Source: Melanopsichium pennsylvanicum (lineage: Eukaryota > Basidiomycota > Ustilaginomycetes > Ustilaginales). Taken from it: a stretch of DNA of 64,000 nt. The DNA is taken from assembly GCA_900208305.1 (NCBI GenBank), contig OAPG01000003.1, positions 620,001-684,000 on the forward strand, written 5' to 3'. The notes under the pieces were generated by a model that saw nothing but the letters and a program-made list of their open reading frames with translations, made no database searches and was not told where the DNA came from. Both the position numbers and the translations under genes were made by a program. Shown piece after piece: positions 1 through 9,187 of this stretch; the stretch's first letter is position 1; each line of letters begins with the position of its first letter.

Positions 1-196
1 TCAGTCACAAAAGGAGCTTTCGGCAACACTGCCGTTTGTTGCACATGGAGATCTCAGCGGCTTTGACCAGTAGAGACCTCAGATGTTCTGGAATCAACTC
101 GTTTGAATTTCATCATATTCACACAATGAGGCCAATTCGGTCATCGAGTGTGTCGGTTTATCATGTCCTGGAAGAAGAGATAGAAAAGGAGCAAAC
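1..196. other. Left edge, no gene seen
   Basis: No coding sequence is recognised here. The stretch lies downstream of the SDR gene and probably carries its 3' UTR and terminator. Confidence 0.5.
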
Positions 197-1042
197 CTAA
201 TTCTCGGAGCTGAGCTCCCAGTCGTTTGGCTTCTTTTCGGACCAAAATTCGCCTGGTTTGGCGTCGGTGTTGCCCAGCGCCAGCAGCACCGGTGTCTCTG
301 CGCCCTGATCGAGGGTCTTGTAACCCTTGCCCTTGGTCATGTCAGTATTGACGTAGCCAGGGCAACACGAAAACACCTCAACCTTGTTTCCGTGCTTCTC
401 GTACTGCTTTGCCAAGGCTCTAGTGTAAGCAATTACGCCACTCTTGCTCGTAGCGTAAGCAGCACCTTTCCAACCCTTCTGCTTCCAACTTCCATCAGCA
501 ACAACGTCTTGGAACTCGTGCATGAGCGCATCTACATCTTGGATGGTCTTTGAGCTCCTGAATCGGTCACGCACGTCGTCACCAAAGTTCCTTAATACAC
601 CGGTGAGGGATGCAATGTTGATGATGCGACCTCCATCGTTGACGCGGATGTTATTGATCACATCTTGAACAGCATAATAGTTGATAGCTACGGTTTGTTT
701 GGCGACATTGGCATCAAAGCCTTCCAAAGCGACACCGGCGTTGTTGACGAGAATATCAACACCGGATTCGAGGTCGTTTGCAAGCTTCTTGATCGAATCG
801 TGGGATGAGGTATCGAGCTGACGCACTTGGATCGAGACTCGTTCGAGTGTGTCCTTGGTAAGCTCAGAGACAATCGAAGTTTTAGCATCTTCGCCTTTGT
901 TGAGGTCTCGAGAGCCGAGGTAAATTGTGAGCTTGTCGCCAGTTGCGCCATAAACAGGCGAAGAAGGGAACTCGTTAGCGAGTCGACGGACAATGCCGTA
1001 GCCCAATCCTCGGTTTCCTCCTGATACGAGAGCGGTGACCAT
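197..1042 (-). CDS. Short-chain dehydrogenase/reductase, carbonyl reductase-like
   Basis: This 281-residue protein is an NAD(P)-dependent SDR oxidoreductase. The N-terminal cofactor loop reads SGGNRGLG (residues 7-14, the TGxxxGxG equivalent). An NNAG motif follows near residue 100, and the catalytic Tyr and Lys lie in YATSKSG near residue 196, with a Ser in the preceding NIASLTG. Order and length fit the carbonyl reductase branch (CBR1-like), and an extra segment between the Ser and Tyr motifs also fits that branch. No signal peptide or membrane segment is seen, so a cytosolic enzyme is inferred. The substrate cannot be told from sequence; reactive carbonyls or quinones are the family's usual targets. 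It starts at a clean ATG and is divergent from OMA1. Confidence 0.9.
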   Translation of the reverse strand: MVTALVSGGNRGLGYGIVRRLANEFPSSPVYGATGDKLTIYLGSRDLNKGEDAKTSIVSELTKDTLERVSIQVRQLDTSSHDSIKKLANDLESGVDILVNNAGVALEGFDANVAKQTVAINYYAVQDVINNIRVNDGGRIINIASLTGVLRNFGDDVRDRFRSSKTIQDVDALMHEFQDVVADGSWKQKGWKGAAYATSKSGVIAYTRALAKQYEKHGNKVEVFSCCPGYVNTDMTKGKGYKTLDQGAETPVLLALGNTDAKPGEFWSEKKPNDWELSSEN

Positions 1043-1558
1043 GTTGACGTTTCAACTTATGAGCTTGTGTTTTTTGTTGGTGGCACTCATGATGATAAAG
1101 AAAACAACAAATTCGACTATAAATAATAATAATCACTTGTTCAACAGTGCCGCTTTAGTTGACTGATGTGCAGAGACATGATCATCAACATTACAAGCTG
1201 GCCAACGTCTTGGTAAGACAAAAACAAACTCACTTTACTACTCAGAGGTGGAGGTTAAGTTGTTTAGCTAGTTAGTAGTTAAGAGTCTTTCTCTTGTCGT
1301 CTTACTCGAGTGACAAGTAGTAGTAGCAGTACAAGCACAAAAAAGCCGAAAATTGAGCGGACACAGGATTTAACTGCCTGTGTCTATGCACTCTGACGAC
1401 ATGTACGTGGCCTTCATCATGCATGCTTCAACCCTAGTCTATGCTCGTCAACATCTTCACTTATGTTCTGCATCTCAAACCTGAAAAAAATTTCACTCAA
1501 AAGGTAGTTTGCGCACCTTCTACACCTACTACCACAACGTATACTTCGGGCTCACATT
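1043..1558. promoter_or_regulatory. Divergent intergenic region, SDR / OMA1
   Basis: This 516 nt stretch separates two genes transcribed away from each other and should hold both promoters. It is AT-rich, with a short AATAAT run near 1127. No clear TATA box or known element was identified. Confidence 0.5.
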
Positions 1559-3019
1559 ATGGCCGCACCCGTCGGAATGCGAATGCGGATGCGGATAGCC
1601 GCGGATGCTATGCCATCGCTGAGCAGGAAGTGCGCAAAATTCATTCATCCATTCACCTCCACAATCACTGCTGCTGCTAAACAAACGAGGCTATTGCATA
1701 ATACACCACTCAGACCAACATCATATAAACGCTTTGATGACGAAAAGCAATCCTCACCTTCATCCTGGAGTCAATGGCCAGCTCAATCTCAACAATCGTC
1801 AAGTCGAGAGCAACTCTCACCGGATGCCTTTCGCAGACAACTCGAGCATCAGCTTTTCCGCCGCATTGGCCAAGTTGCGCAGACGCAGCAACAATCACAA
1901 CAATTCGTACAATATAAGCGCTTCGGCGGAGCAGGCGCAAGTGGTGGTGGTGGAGGTGGTCGACGACGCGGTTGGCTCTCATCCCGACCTCCGACACTCA
2001 TGCTTGTAGCCCTCGGAGGTGCAGGTTTCTACTACGTTTTCCACCTCGAACAAGTTCCCGAGACGGGTCGATGGAGATTCATAGATGTCAGCGCAGCTCA
2101 AGAGCATCAGATGGGACAAGAAACCTTCCGGCAAACCCTGTCAGAATACCGCGATCATATCCTCCCATCCTCCCATCCATACTCCAAACAAGTGCGTTCC
2201 GTGGCTAGCCGCATCGTTGCTGCTCTAGACAAAGCTGTGGAAGATGGTAATCAACCTTATCATACCAAAGGAGATCCAAATCTCACTCATCACTCTCATG
2301 GAGAGGAAGGCGGCATCATTTATGGCTCAAACACCACCATCCCTGGCACTGGTGGTCAACGCGACGCATTGTTCTTTGGTGATCAGTCAAATCAAGTCTT
2401 AAATAAGCCCGCAACAAACTGGGAGGTATTTGTCATCGACGATCCGAAGCAAAAGAATGCTTTCGTGTTACCAGGAGGTAAGATCTTTGTATTCACCGGT
2501 ATCCTTCCGATTTGCAAGAACGCCGACGGTCTCGCCACTGTTCTCGGTCATGAAGTTGCTCATCAAGTCGCTCGCCATTCTGCTGAAAAGATGTCGGGTT
2601 ACAAAGTGTTACTTTTTGGTACATTCTTGTTAGACGCATTTGGTCTCGATATCGGTTTGTCTCGAGCCGCATTGACGCTATTACTATCCTTGCCGAATTC
2701 GAGAAAAACCGAGCTGGAAGCTGATTACCTCGGTTTGCGTATCATGAGCAGGGCGTGTTTCGACCCTAGGGAAGCAAGTCAACTCTGGAATCGAATGAGC
2801 GAGTCAGAAGGAGGAGATAATGGTCAAGGAGTGCTCAACAGTGCTCAGGCGATCTTGTCGACTCATCCCGTATCAAGTCAGAGGATCAAGAATATGGAAA
2901 AGTGGTTACCAGAGGCGATACGCACTAGACAAGCAAGCAATTGTCCTACTCCGCAGCAAATAACAGGTTTTACAAGTGCAGTACATTCGGCAAAACAATC
3001 CTTCACTCCTTTCTCATAG
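1559..3019 (+). CDS. OMA1: Mitochondrial M48 metalloendopeptidase OMA1
   Basis: This 486-residue protein is the inner-membrane zinc protease OMA1, which processes OPA1/Mgm1-type substrates and acts in membrane-protein quality control under stress. The N-terminus (about 1-55) is rich in Arg, Ser and Ala without acids, as expected of a mitochondrial targeting sequence. A Gln- and Gly-rich stretch precedes one membrane segment at about 144-161. The zinc motif HEVAH sits at 331-335, with the third ligand Glu in TELEADYLG about 60 residues later. The middle block with VFTGILP is typical of M48. The ATG at 1559 gives a plausible presequence. The gene is intronless and converges on the acetyl-CoA transporter gene. 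Confidence 0.93.
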   Translation: MAAPVGMRMRMRIAADAMPSLSRKCAKFIHPFTSTITAAAKQTRLLHNTPLRPTSYKRFDDEKQSSPSSWSQWPAQSQQSSSREQLSPDAFRRQLEHQLFRRIGQVAQTQQQSQQFVQYKRFGGAGASGGGGGGRRRGWLSSRPPTLMLVALGGAGFYYVFHLEQVPETGRWRFIDVSAAQEHQMGQETFRQTLSEYRDHILPSSHPYSKQVRSVASRIVAALDKAVEDGNQPYHTKGDPNLTHHSHGEEGGIIYGSNTTIPGTGGQRDALFFGDQSNQVLNKPATNWEVFVIDDPKQKNAFVLPGGKIFVFTGILPICKNADGLATVLGHEVAHQVARHSAEKMSGYKVLLFGTFLLDAFGLDIGLSRAALTLLLSLPNSRKTELEADYLGLRIMSRACFDPREASQLWNRMSESEGGDNGQGVLNSAQAILSTHPVSSQRIKNMEKWLPEAIRTRQASNCPTPQQITGFTSAVHSAKQSFTPFS

Positions 3020-3118
3020 CTCTCACACCATCAGCTTTTCCATAATGCTTCCGATATTAATGCATGTACAATTGTATTCTAGAAAACTTACCAATCAACA
3101 AAGAATATTAATTAAAAA

Positions 3119-3144
3119 ATATATATATATATATATATATATAT
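3119..3144. repeat. (AT)n microsatellite
   Basis: About 13 AT dinucleotides lie in the 178 nt between the convergent ends of OMA1 and the acetyl-CoA transporter gene. The tract can fold on itself and may mark the shared termination region, which is inference. Confidence 0.9.
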
Positions 3145-3197
3145 ACTGCTTCGCTCAAAGACTCCTCCTCCTTGCCCACAAGGAAAGAAAATTTGAG

Positions 3198-4979
3198 TCA
3201 TGATTGAATCTTGTTCAAGTTGACGCGCCAGGCGCTTTGTGGCAGCGCTTGCAACTTTCTACAAGCTGGAATGATGAAGGTGACCAACAAGATTATGCCG
3301 ACAACAACACAAAGCGTGGATGTCCAATAATACCCATCTCTCTCGATAAAGCATTCTCCTCCCGCAGCCGAGCATGCCGCCTTGCCGAGATCCGAAGTGC
3401 ACTCGTTAGCTCCAACCCCTTTGGACGCTGTGGCCCACAGTTTGGCAATCTCTGAATCTTTGAGCAAACTCGAACTGGAAGGAGGCTGACAACTCGAGAT
3501 GGTGAAAAGATCGACAGCTTTGAGAACAAAGTAGCGAGGCCAAGTTCCGCCCAGGTTGGAGACGGTGTTGAGTAGTGTCATGTACGTGCCTCCAATCAAT
3601 GGATCTGCGATCTGCGTATGGAATGCAGAGATGCCTACGAATTGGACAGTGGAAGCAAAGCTACCTGCTACTGTGCTGGCGATGACGACGAAAAAGTATC
3701 CAGCTCCAATGGGTGCTTTTGGCATACCGTGAACAATGGCCATCGACAAGACTGCAAATCCAAGTCGGAAGAAGAAAGCAATAATCCATGGCTCAAGTGC
3801 CTTGTCCCCTTTGCTCCATCTCGCTGCTAGGTAGCCAAAGATGAGTTGGAAAGGAAAATCGATCAATACTGCCAAGGCCAAATCCTCTTTACCGAAACCT
3901 TTCTCAACAAGCTTGAGACCTGTGACGGCTTCATTCGCCTGGAACCCAATCTTGGCGACAAAGTGGATGAGAATAAAGGTTTGGACGTGTTTGAGCCGGC
4001 AGATCCTCCACATGATTGAGTAGACCTGTTTGACGTCCATTTCGGGTGCATCCTCCTTTTCGGGATCCTCCTTTTTGAACACGACGAGCCATGCTGTGAC
4101 CAGTAAGAAGCCGACTGCCCAGAATCGCATGTATGCTGACAGCGAGAGGAGAGGGTATTCGAGAGGAGTGGAGCGCAAGTACTTGTTGCTGAACTCGACC
4201 GAGTTGAATGCGAGAAAAACAGTGAAGCTGAGAAAGTAGCCCGTATTGAGACCGACGGTCTGAGCTGTAGATGCGTACGAAAGGTTCTCCTGGGAGAGAA
4301 GCGTTAGTGCCCAACCGTCGACGGCGATATCTTGAGTAGCAGCAAACAGAATGAGCACAAAAAAGATCAACGTGATCAACTTTACATTTGGCAAATCTGC
4401 CAGGAGCAATCGATCCACATTGGAGCTGAGATACCACAACATGATTCCGACGATAGTCTGAATGGGAACGATCCAACTCTTGCGACGACCTAGAGATATC
4501 TCTCCAAGTAATGGAAGCTTGAGCTGATTTATGAAAGTTGAGTCAACGATTGGGCTCCAAAAAAGTTTGAGGGAATAGGGATAAGTGCAGAGCATAAAGA
4601 AGCCTATGTCGCCATAGCTCAATTTTGATTTGAGCAAGAAGGGCATGGTGCCAAATGCAAGGCCTACAGGCACACCTTGCAAGAGATAGAGCACCACAAG
4701 TAGGATCATGGCCTTTTGATCTTGCGGAGAGAGGTCCATGAATCCTGATGCTTCTTCGCTGGCTTGCTTTTCAGAGACGCTGACCCCGCTCTTGCCGTCG
4801 ATAGGTGTTGAAGCTGGATTGGTTTGCGCATCATGCTTGCCAGTGTAACGTGAGTTGGACTGCCGTGTTTGGACAAGGCCTGATGTCTCTACAGCTTCTG
4901 AGCTGGGTGTACCATTAGCCATAGCTGCAGTCGGGCGTTTGCGAAGGTCAACATGACTGGTTTCCTTGGATGCCGCCAT
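3198..4979 (-). CDS. Acetyl-CoA transporter, SLC33A1/AT-1 family (MFS)
   Basis: This 593-residue multipass protein matches the acetyl-CoA transporter family (Acatn domain), which brings cytosolic acetyl-CoA into the ER/Golgi lumen. About 90 polar N-terminal residues are followed by a segment with LYLLQGVPVGLAFGTMPFLL, typical of the first helix. Next come the loop with YPYSLKLFWSPIVD and the family signature QDIAVDGWALTLL. About 11-12 helices follow. A lumenal loop near the C-terminus holds several cysteines (SSCQPP, ANECTS, KAACSAAGGECF), as in the animal proteins. The ATG at 4979 is chosen because the frame's next upstream start-like codon is only TTG. The gene is divergent from the phosphatase-fold gene. 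Confidence 0.9.
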   Translation of the reverse strand: MAASKETSHVDLRKRPTAAMANGTPSSEAVETSGLVQTRQSNSRYTGKHDAQTNPASTPIDGKSGVSVSEKQASEEASGFMDLSPQDQKAMILLVVLYLLQGVPVGLAFGTMPFLLKSKLSYGDIGFFMLCTYPYSLKLFWSPIVDSTFINQLKLPLLGEISLGRRKSWIVPIQTIVGIMLWYLSSNVDRLLLADLPNVKLITLIFFVLILFAATQDIAVDGWALTLLSQENLSYASTAQTVGLNTGYFLSFTVFLAFNSVEFSNKYLRSTPLEYPLLSLSAYMRFWAVGFLLVTAWLVVFKKEDPEKEDAPEMDVKQVYSIMWRICRLKHVQTFILIHFVAKIGFQANEAVTGLKLVEKGFGKEDLALAVLIDFPFQLIFGYLAARWSKGDKALEPWIIAFFFRLGFAVLSMAIVHGMPKAPIGAGYFFVVIASTVAGSFASTVQFVGISAFHTQIADPLIGGTYMTLLNTVSNLGGTWPRYFVLKAVDLFTISSCQPPSSSSLLKDSEIAKLWATASKGVGANECTSDLGKAACSAAGGECFIERDGYYWTSTLCVVVGIILLVTFIIPACRKLQALPQSAWRVNLNKIQS

Positions 4980-5714
4980 ATTTGCCAACTAGCAAACGAT
5001 GATCGGAACCGAAAGAGATGGTGGTTGGAGAGGTAGCCAACTATGAAGGGTTGAACAAGTTAAATTTAGTTCTGTGTTACCAAAATGGCTTGCATGACAC
5101 GGTCTGAGGGCGGTCAATACGTGGAGAGCGTATTCCACGTCGACCTTTGACTTGATTATTTGCTCACCTTTCTTCCAAAGTCACACACCGACACACTCAT
5201 CGCTTGGAGAAGTGGATTTTTGCCAAGTGATGGAGCTGTTAAGATATACGCTGCCTCACAAATATCCGAAAATTTTGATTTTGATTGTGTTTTTTTTTTC
5301 TTTTTTCGCTTTCAGGGTTTTGTGTGGCTTTGAGCACGATAAGAAGGAAAGATTCTCTGCTTTAAGTTCCGGCGGCGCTTGTGAGCCACATGACATGTTC
5401 TTTGTGCGCTTAAGTGGTGCTGCCGAACCAGGCTTGATGACTTTGGATAGGATTCGACCAATCATTGAACCGAGTGCTTCTGATAACAATGTAGGCAAAG
5501 GCATTCCTCATTTTGTATTGCATGACTGGGCCTGCTCATGACTAATCCCAAGTCTCGCTCTTCTCCGGCTATTGAATCAGAGAATCTGCTGATTATCATC
5601 AGCTATTTTGTCAGTGTCGCTTGTGTAAAGTGCTCCCCTTAAGTAGAAGAAACCTTGCCTTTCTTTCGAGAGAAGTACCATTTTCATCTTTGCAACAGCA
5701 CCAAATTCTTCATA
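4980..5714. promoter_or_regulatory. Divergent intergenic region, acetyl-CoA transporter / phosphatase-fold gene
   Basis: These 735 nt contain a T-run interrupted by one C near 5289-5306. Open frames here start at non-ATG codons and encode nothing recognisable. Both promoters should lie here. Confidence 0.45.
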
Positions 5715-7115
5715 ATGTCGTCTCCAGTAACCGGCATCGTCGCACTCATTCGACACGGGGACAGGCAGGGCTTCTACCAGTCCCCTTCGACTTACACCGC
5801 TTCCAACACCAACCTCACAGTCCTCGGATACCTCGAAGAGCTTAACAGTGGTGCACAACTACGACAACGTTATCTTGACGCAGCTTCAGCTGATCTTATC
5901 CAAGGAGTCAATGTGACCGTCGCCGAGAATGTTCAAGTCGAGGTCCAGGCAGATGCTGGTGGAGAGGGCGGTGTCATTGTTGAAAGTGCCAACGCTTTCA
6001 TGCAGGGCCTCTTCCCAGCGTTCAATGACACCATCACTTTGGCAAATGGCACCACTGTTTCGTGGGACGGCCGAGCTCAGCTGATTCCCATCGAAACCAT
6101 CGAGTCAGAACAATCATTCGTCATGGAACCATGGACGCAGTGCGACAAATTTGACGATTTCACAGCTCAGTGGTACCAAAGCGCCGACTTCAAGAATCAA
6201 CAAGCGCTGGCTCAATCGTTCTACGATTCTCTTCCTACCTCTCTCATCGGCAACCGTCCCAAGACTCTCGTCAACGCCTGGAACATCTTTGACTACCTCA
6301 ATGTTCAAAAGATTCACAACGCCACCCTTGCCCCTCAGATCACGGACCAAGTGCTTTCCAACGCCCTCTCTTGGGCAGAATATCATGAAGCCGGTCTTTT
6401 TGGCGTCTCCAGCACGTCTTCTCTTGGTAGCATCGCTGGTCGTGCCATGCTTAACCCTCTCACTGATGCCATTGGCAGAGTAGCAAACGCCTCTGACTCG
6501 CTCAAGGTCTCTGTTATAGCAGCATCGTACAAACCTTTCTTTTCGCTATTTAGCCTCTTCCAGATCTCTCAGTTGCAAGGCAAACTCGTAGACTACGCTT
6601 CTGCTATGGTGTTTGAAATTCATCAAGACAACTCGATGCAGGTTTACTTCCGCAATGGCTCATACGGCACTCTTGATCAATACGCCGTTCTCGATCAGCA
6701 GTCGATGAGTGTCGACTCTTTCCTTCAACATTACGATTCGGTCAAACTTGAATCCTTGGCGGATTGGTGCAACGCTTGCGGCGAGACGACTGCCAGGGGT
6801 TGCGCCGCGTTGAATGCTCTCAACGGGACCGGAAGTGGAGGCAAGTACTCTGATGTGACTTCGACCACTGGCAAGCACCAGGTTTCGCCCGTAGTGGCTG
6901 GCGTCATTGGTGCCCTCGTCAGTCTAGCGTTCGCACTGGTGGTCATTGGAGTGCTGGCATACCTGACTGGATTGACTGTAGTGAAACGGGGTAAGACGAG
7001 CTATGCTAAACGCCAGAATTTACTTTCGCCAGCCTCATCCAGTACTGTTCACAGGACAGAAAATAGTGTTGAATTGAGGTCAGATTTGGAACGCAAGGAC
7101 TCCCGTGTAGCATAG
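5715..7115 (+). CDS. Histidine acid phosphatase-fold membrane protein, divergent active site
   Basis: This 466-residue protein has the RHG signature at the very N-terminus (ALIRHGDRQG, residues 10-19), so it belongs to the histidine phosphatase superfamily, branch 2. The region that usually carries the proton-donor pair HD, before a helix and the later YASxMVFEI block, reads AASYKPFFSLF (269-279). That pair therefore seems to be replaced by SY. The downstream block DYASAMVFEIHQDN (293-306) is well kept. A membrane helix lies at about 392-418, followed by a basic and Ser-rich tail. No signal peptide is visible, so topology is unclear. The ATG at 5715 is used because the longer frame begins at TTG. 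It may be a low-activity or non-catalytic member. Confidence 0.82.
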   Translation: MSSPVTGIVALIRHGDRQGFYQSPSTYTASNTNLTVLGYLEELNSGAQLRQRYLDAASADLIQGVNVTVAENVQVEVQADAGGEGGVIVESANAFMQGLFPAFNDTITLANGTTVSWDGRAQLIPIETIESEQSFVMEPWTQCDKFDDFTAQWYQSADFKNQQALAQSFYDSLPTSLIGNRPKTLVNAWNIFDYLNVQKIHNATLAPQITDQVLSNALSWAEYHEAGLFGVSSTSSLGSIAGRAMLNPLTDAIGRVANASDSLKVSVIAASYKPFFSLFSLFQISQLQGKLVDYASAMVFEIHQDNSMQVYFRNGSYGTLDQYAVLDQQSMSVDSFLQHYDSVKLESLADWCNACGETTARGCAALNALNGTGSGGKYSDVTSTTGKHQVSPVVAGVIGALVSLAFALVVIGVLAYLTGLTVVKRGKTSYAKRQNLLSPASSSTVHRTENSVELRSDLERKDSRVA

Positions 7116-7477
7116 AATCAGTTTCATCCAGACGCAATTATGAACCTTTTCTCTTGAGTGATTGGTGTAGTCGACCAGATGAAAGAGAGCTAGCCATACA
7201 GTAATTTACTTTACAGTACAGTAAATGATTAACAAGCTGACGTTGGACCCTGAAAAAGGTGTGCAAGAAAGTCTCGGCTTTCTCCGAGCGCCTTTGGGCT
7301 GCGAAAAGTCTCGCGAAATGACGGAAATCGGAAATTTGTATGCTGAGTCAATCTGCCCTTTCCTCCACAAGTCAGGTCTCGTTTCCAGAGCTCATCATCA
7401 TTTTTGACATCCAAGCAACACCTCTAAAAGAGCTTAAAAGCATCTTCAACTCATACAAAGAGGCCAAAGCGCTCCAA
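7116..7477. promoter_or_regulatory. Intergenic region before CIA30
   Basis: These 362 nt lie between two same-strand genes and should hold the terminator of the first and the promoter of CIA30. They contain the TACAGTA cluster annotated separately. Confidence 0.5.
7197..7223. promoter_or_regulatory. TACAGTA motif cluster
   Basis: Three exact TACAGTA copies start at 7197, 7212 and 7217, the last two overlapping. They lie about 255-280 nt upstream of the CIA30 start codon. The same 7-mer recurs in many intergenic regions of the window. Its function is unknown. Confidence 0.5.
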
Positions 7478-8583
7478 ATGTCGTTACTCAAATCCTTCGG
7501 CCAAGCGCTACAGCGGTCAGTCGAGGTTGCTCGAGATGAGACCGCCAAGAGTAAGTTACACACTGACTGCCAACGAGAGGATGTCACTTTCTAAATCTCA
7601 TATGCCCTAACCGACATTTGGATTCATTACAATCATTTCATTCAACAGTGATGCGCATGGAAATTTCGCCAACATCCAAGAACCAAGGAGCACTGCTCAT
7701 CTATGCTCTGACTCAACCTGCACACCTCTCCAACTTTGCAACCGGATCCGACTCGGACATTGGCGGTCTGTCCCAATGCCGACTTGGTCTTGATGAATCT
7801 TCACGAGGCCGCTTCTACGGTACCCTTTCATCCCAAGTCCCCAGAGGAGGTAAGATCGAAAAGAGCGGCTACGCCGGCTTCCGCAATCGCAACCGACCCA
7901 CACTTTTTGGCAACCAGTGTTGGGATACCACTGTCCACCCTTACCTCGCATTGCGCGTGAGGAACAGGCTGGCCAAGAAGCCAGTCGCCGGCGCTGAGAA
8001 GACAGGAAAGAATGACGGAACAAGTGGACTTCGCGCTGCTCTACATGCAAGCGACCCTTCAGGACCAGCTGCAAGCAGGGCTATCCACGCGTTAGGTTTG
8101 GGAAGGAAGGAGCTGCCGGGTCCAAAGTTCTTTGTGAATGTCCAAACCGACGGACCTGTGACCAGTGATCTTTTCCAGCACAGACTCTACCTTGACGAAA
8201 CCAAAGCAAGTGACTGGCACACAGTCATCATCCCCTTTGACGACTTTGTGCTGACCAACACTGGCCAAGTTTCCAACTCGCAGGTCTCGATGATGCGCGA
8301 AAAGATCCGAACCGTTGGCATCTCGGCGGTTCTCGATGTTCCAGTGCCTCCTTCTGCGTCAAAGCCCCCCAGCAAGGATGCACCGCCTTCGACACTGTCT
8401 CGCGGTTCGCGCCAGACAGAAGATGAGGACGACTGGGCTGTGGACGGCGATCTCAAGACGAATGACGGTGAAGAGGCGATGAGGGGCAGCAAGAGGGGCG
8501 CAACGTTCAACTTTGACCTGGGCTTGGAGAGTATCTATGCCATTGGAGAGCTGGAAGAGCTGGATGGATTGTTTCAACAGTGA
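7478..8583 (+). CDS. CIA30: Complex I intermediate-associated protein 30 (NDUFAF1-like)
   Basis: This spliced gene has exon 1 at 7478-7550 and exon 2 at 7649-8583, giving 335 residues. The 98 nt intron has a GTAAGT donor and an AACAG acceptor, and splits a codon after its first base. CIA30 family proteins are chaperones for assembly of the mitochondrial NADH dehydrogenase (complex I) membrane arm. The family core is visible as SDSDIGGLSQC, then GRFYGTLS, then a NQCWDTTVHPYLALRVR block, and later a DDFVLTNTGQV block. A low-complexity acidic insertion (near SRQTEDEDDW) interrupts the C-terminal part. Exon 1 encodes a short amphipathic N-terminus that could act as targeting sequence. The intron boundaries are my reading and would need transcript support. 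Confidence 0.88.
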
Positions 8584-9187
8584 GCGCGGCATGGCATGTT
8601 GAACATCTTGTTCTGTTCGTTTTAAGGTATCGGAGAGTCATGTGAAACCAGTTCATTAGTTGTGTCAGATGATGAGATGTGTGACTGCAAATGTTTAAAT
8701 CCGAAGAGTCGAAGCAAGATTGGCCAGAGCTCGGGCTGGAGATTCTTGTCGTTCGAGTTGCTTGTCGTATGTGGAAGACTTCCCGTGTTGACGCTGCGGG
8801 GGTGGACGAGCTTGTGTGGGGTTGCTGTGCATTCAATGCGCCTACAAGAGTACTGAGAAGATGATTTTCGGTGTTCAATGGTAGAGAGTGTGGGCGGCAC
8901 TCTATTCGCCCTGAGAGGACCGGGGATCAGAAGATTACCGGTCGCATGGATGAGGTTGCTTTTGGAAGAAAGCCCAACGGCCAATACCGCGTCGACACTA
9001 AGCTACTCTGCCGGATCTGTGGAGGATGTGCAGAAAAAGACACCGTGCGCACATCATCAGCGGCCAAGATCCCGAACATCACCGGCGATATTGTCAACCA
9101 CAACTCTTATAACCAAGCTTTATCTTTCGTTCCGATTATCAAGATAGACATTCAGTTATAACTTTGCTCGAGACAACAGGTTGCAAA
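8584..9187. other. Intergenic region, CIA30 to aldose 1-epimerase
   Basis: These 604 nt carry only short frames without recognisable similarity. They probably hold the CIA30 3' UTR and the epimerase promoter. Confidence 0.45.
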
